From positions 1 through 7,928 of the forward strand of contig CAJTYO010000091.1 in assembly GCA_910584045.1 (NCBI GenBank): a stretch of 7,928 nt of DNA. The letters run 5' to 3'. Below are positions 6,916 through 7,928 of this stretch, piece by piece; the first letter of the stretch is position 1; every line of letters begins with the position of its first letter. This DNA is from an uncultured Oscillospiraceae bacterium (GTDB lineage Bacteria > Bacillota > Clostridia > Oscillospirales > Oscillospiraceae). The notes under the pieces were generated by a model, which saw only the letters and a program-made list of their open reading frames with translations, ran no database searches and was not told the DNA's origin. The translations under genes and the position numbers were made by a program.

Positions 6916-7116
6916 TGTAATACCTCCATTCCGTTGCTCAATTCCTTTCCGCTGCTTACAATGGCCCTATCATTAACGTGATTTGAAAAAGTTGACACAT
7001 TCCCCCAGACATCTGTTAGATTAGGATAGGCCAGCCCCCGCCCGGCGGAAAAGGTCCCGGATCGGTGGGGTGGTGTATATTATTCTTTCTGGCTGTATAA
7101 TATCTAGTTGGTTTTG

Positions 7117-7152
7117 AATAAAAAAAGACGAATTTTCCATAGAAAATCCGTC
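7117..7152 (-). terminator. Rho-independent terminator on the minus strand upstream of rep
   Basis: GACGAATTTTC (7127-7137) pairs with GAAAATCCGTC (7142-7152), 11 bp with one G-T pair and a CATA loop. On the minus strand the stem is followed by seven T (7126-7120). It stops minus-strand transcription about 200 bp before the rep start. It could end read-through from the right-hand gene or act as a leader attenuator for rep. Confidence 0.72.
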
Positions 7153-7201
7153 AATTTCAATATATTATGAATGTCTAAAGAGAAAATTATTGTGCATGTT
7201 G

Positions 7202-7219
7202 AATGTCCCACGGGACATT
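7202..7219. repeat. 18 bp palindrome, possible operator
   Basis: AATGTCCC (7202-7209) and GGGACATT (7212-7219) are perfect 8 bp inverted arms around AC. It lies between two minus-strand terminators and has no T-tail, so it looks like a protein-binding site rather than a terminator. The binding protein is unknown. Confidence 0.5.
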
Positions 7220-7242
7220 TATCTCATGCCGTGAATTTCCGC

Positions 7243-7279
7243 AGAGACAAAGAACCCCCCGCCCAGCTGGGCGGGGGGT
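7243..7279 (-). terminator. Terminator of the peptidase-like gene
   Basis: Bases 7254-7279 form a perfect 26 bp palindrome (six C, GCCC, AGCT centre, GGGC, six G), giving an 11 bp GC-rich stem. On the minus strand it is followed by TTCTTTGTC. It begins 22 bp after the stop codon of the right-hand gene. Confidence 0.85.
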
Positions 7280-7300
7280 CTCGACGAGAAGAAGTCTTAT

Positions 7301-7928
7301 TCAGTTGGTCTTTCGCGTTTCCAGCCTGACAGAGCCAAGACCTTCGAGGGAAGAGAGGGGGGTGCCGATGGGGGCAGTTGAGGTGAGATGGACTTCGGTG
7401 TCAGAGAATTCGTAGGGGATGGGGTAGCGGGTGTAAATAGCAACAACGTTGGAACTCAACCGATATCCTGGGTTTCCCCATCCAATAGATCCGGCTTTTC
7501 CGCCACCAACGGATTGAGTACAAGGATCGTCATGGTATGGACTGGCAAATGCACTTTTTACTGCAACATACCAGTGAGACGGGGTATGAACCAAATTCCC
7601 TGGTCTTACCTGCCATGGATCATTCACCTCACGATAGGGTGCGTCTCCAAAGAGATCGTCCCAGAAAGCAAAAGCGAACTTGGCGCATTCTGTTCCAGAT
7701 CCAAGACCTGCGATATAGTACGTCGGGTTGTACGCATCATAGGTAGATCCATTGGTGTACGAGACAAATCCTGCTTCCTTCGCCTTCTCCCCTGGCTCCT
7801 TCCCGTTCCTGTATTCCTCAATCAGAGCCAGCACATTCTCCTCAGTCACAGGCTGACCGTTGGTCAGGGTTGCGGAGGGGGCGGCCTGGGGATTTTGTGT
7901 ATCGCCGGGATTACCTGCTGTGCCGGGA
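7301..7928 (-). CDS. Probable secreted cysteine-peptidase/amidase-fold protein, C-terminal part
   Basis: The frame is open from the right edge of the window to a TGA at 7303-7301, so the N-terminus is missing. The GTG at 7849 is internal: 26 in-frame codons precede it and form a Pro/Gly/Asn/Thr-rich linker (PGTAGNPGDTQNPQAAPSA), typical of exported modular proteins. The following domain has SGTECAKFAF with a likely nucleophile Cys (codon 7687-7685) and TPSHWYVAVK with a likely His (codon 7576-7574), a VRPGNLV turn between them, and a GWGNPGYRL...YTRYP ending. That order resembles NlpC/P60- or CHAP-like papain-fold domains that I recall in secreted proteins of gut clostridia, so cell-wall peptide cleavage is inferred. 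A tail of about 36 residues follows. Its GC content is between the left operon and the element. It may be chromosomal or element cargo. Confidence 0.65.
   Translation of the reverse strand, partial: PGTAGNPGDTQNPQAAPSATLTNGQPVTEENVLALIEEYRNGKEPGEKAKEAGFVSYTNGSTYDAYNPTYYIAGLGSGTECAKFAFAFWDDLFGDAPYREVNDPWQVRPGNLVHTPSHWYVAVKSAFASPYHDDPCTQSVGGGKAGSIGWGNPGYRLSSNVVAIYTRYPIPYEFSDTEVHLTSTAPIGTPLSSLEGLGSVRLETRKTN

Larger units (their letters stand above)
6916..7300. other. 385 bp without a gene: leader and terminators, possible element edge
   Basis: No convincing coding frame is present. It holds the rep ribosome site (6922-6927), a TTGACA on the plus strand at 6992-6997 with no good -10, a GC-rich patch at 7027-7073, ATATTAT/ATAATAT inverted arms (7077-7083 and 7097-7103), a minus-strand terminator (7117-7152), an 18 bp palindrome (7202-7219) and the terminator of the peptidase-like gene (7243-7279). 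The patchwork of GC content suggests a junction or control region rather than coding DNA. If the element origin of replication is in this window, this is the likeliest place. Confidence 0.5.

Noticed and set aside
6992..7016. Plus-strand promoter with TTGACA at 6992-6997
   Set aside because: The -35 is perfect, but no good -10 lies 16-18 bp downstream and no plus-strand gene follows.
7048..7058. AAAGGTCCC as a direct-repeat att core matching AAAGGTAC at 4075-4080
   Set aside because: Only AAAGGT plus one base agrees and no dpaB codons continue on the far side, so it is too short to support an att site.
7175..7190. AAAGAGAAAATTATT as a same-orientation repeat of the left junction (GAAAGAGTAATA)
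   Set aside because: Only about eight bases agree, in A-rich sequence; matches of this quality are expected by chance.
7537..7746. Short plus-strand frame within the peptidase-like gene
   Set aside because: It is antisense to a frame with plausible catalytic residues and a proper terminator, and has no ribosome site.
1..7928. CRISPR arrays, tRNA or rRNA genes
   Set aside because: No regularly spaced direct repeats, and no cloverleaf or conserved rRNA stretches noticed on either strand.

Overview
The window looks like a chromosome segment from a spore-forming, high-GC gut Clostridium-class bacterium (Oscillospiraceae/Flavonifractor-like). This is inferred from the GC-rich, Firmicutes-style genes with strong GGAGG ribosome sites, the zinc-ribbon/SPFH gene pair, and a fragment of a sporulation gene. 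I cannot name a genus from the sequence alone.

Left part (1-3950, plus strand, GC-rich): a tight operon of three genes. The first is the 3' end of an unrecognised acidic protein. The second is a membrane protein with a cytosolic zinc ribbon, one membrane helix and a large extracellular leucine-rich-repeat domain. The third is an SPFH-domain protein ending in two zinc ribbons (YdjI-like). A strong hairpin closes the operon. The layout suggests an envelope-associated sensor or scaffold system.

Junction (3956-4116): on the minus strand lies the last 46 codons of dipicolinate synthase subunit B (dpaB/spoVFB). The homology stops abruptly about 20 bp from the end of a large serine recombinase gene. 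The sporulation gene therefore appears to be interrupted by a mobile element, in the manner of the skin element of sigK. The 5' part of dpaB is not in the window.

Element (about 4100 to at least 6915, minus strand, visibly lower GC): a rep-like replication protein gene, a small TnpW-like ORF overlapping it by ATGA, then the large serine recombinase. The recombinase has its own TATAAT promoter, embedded in inverted repeats. Gene order along transcription is rep, tnpW-like, recombinase, then the dpaB 3' fragment.

Right part (6916-7928): about 385 bp without a gene holds a minus-strand terminator, a GC-rich patch, a 7 bp AT inverted repeat and an 18 bp palindrome. After it comes the 3' end of a minus-strand gene for a probable secreted cysteine-peptidase/amidase-fold protein, with its own strong terminator. 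Whether this last gene belongs to the element or to the chromosome cannot be decided here.
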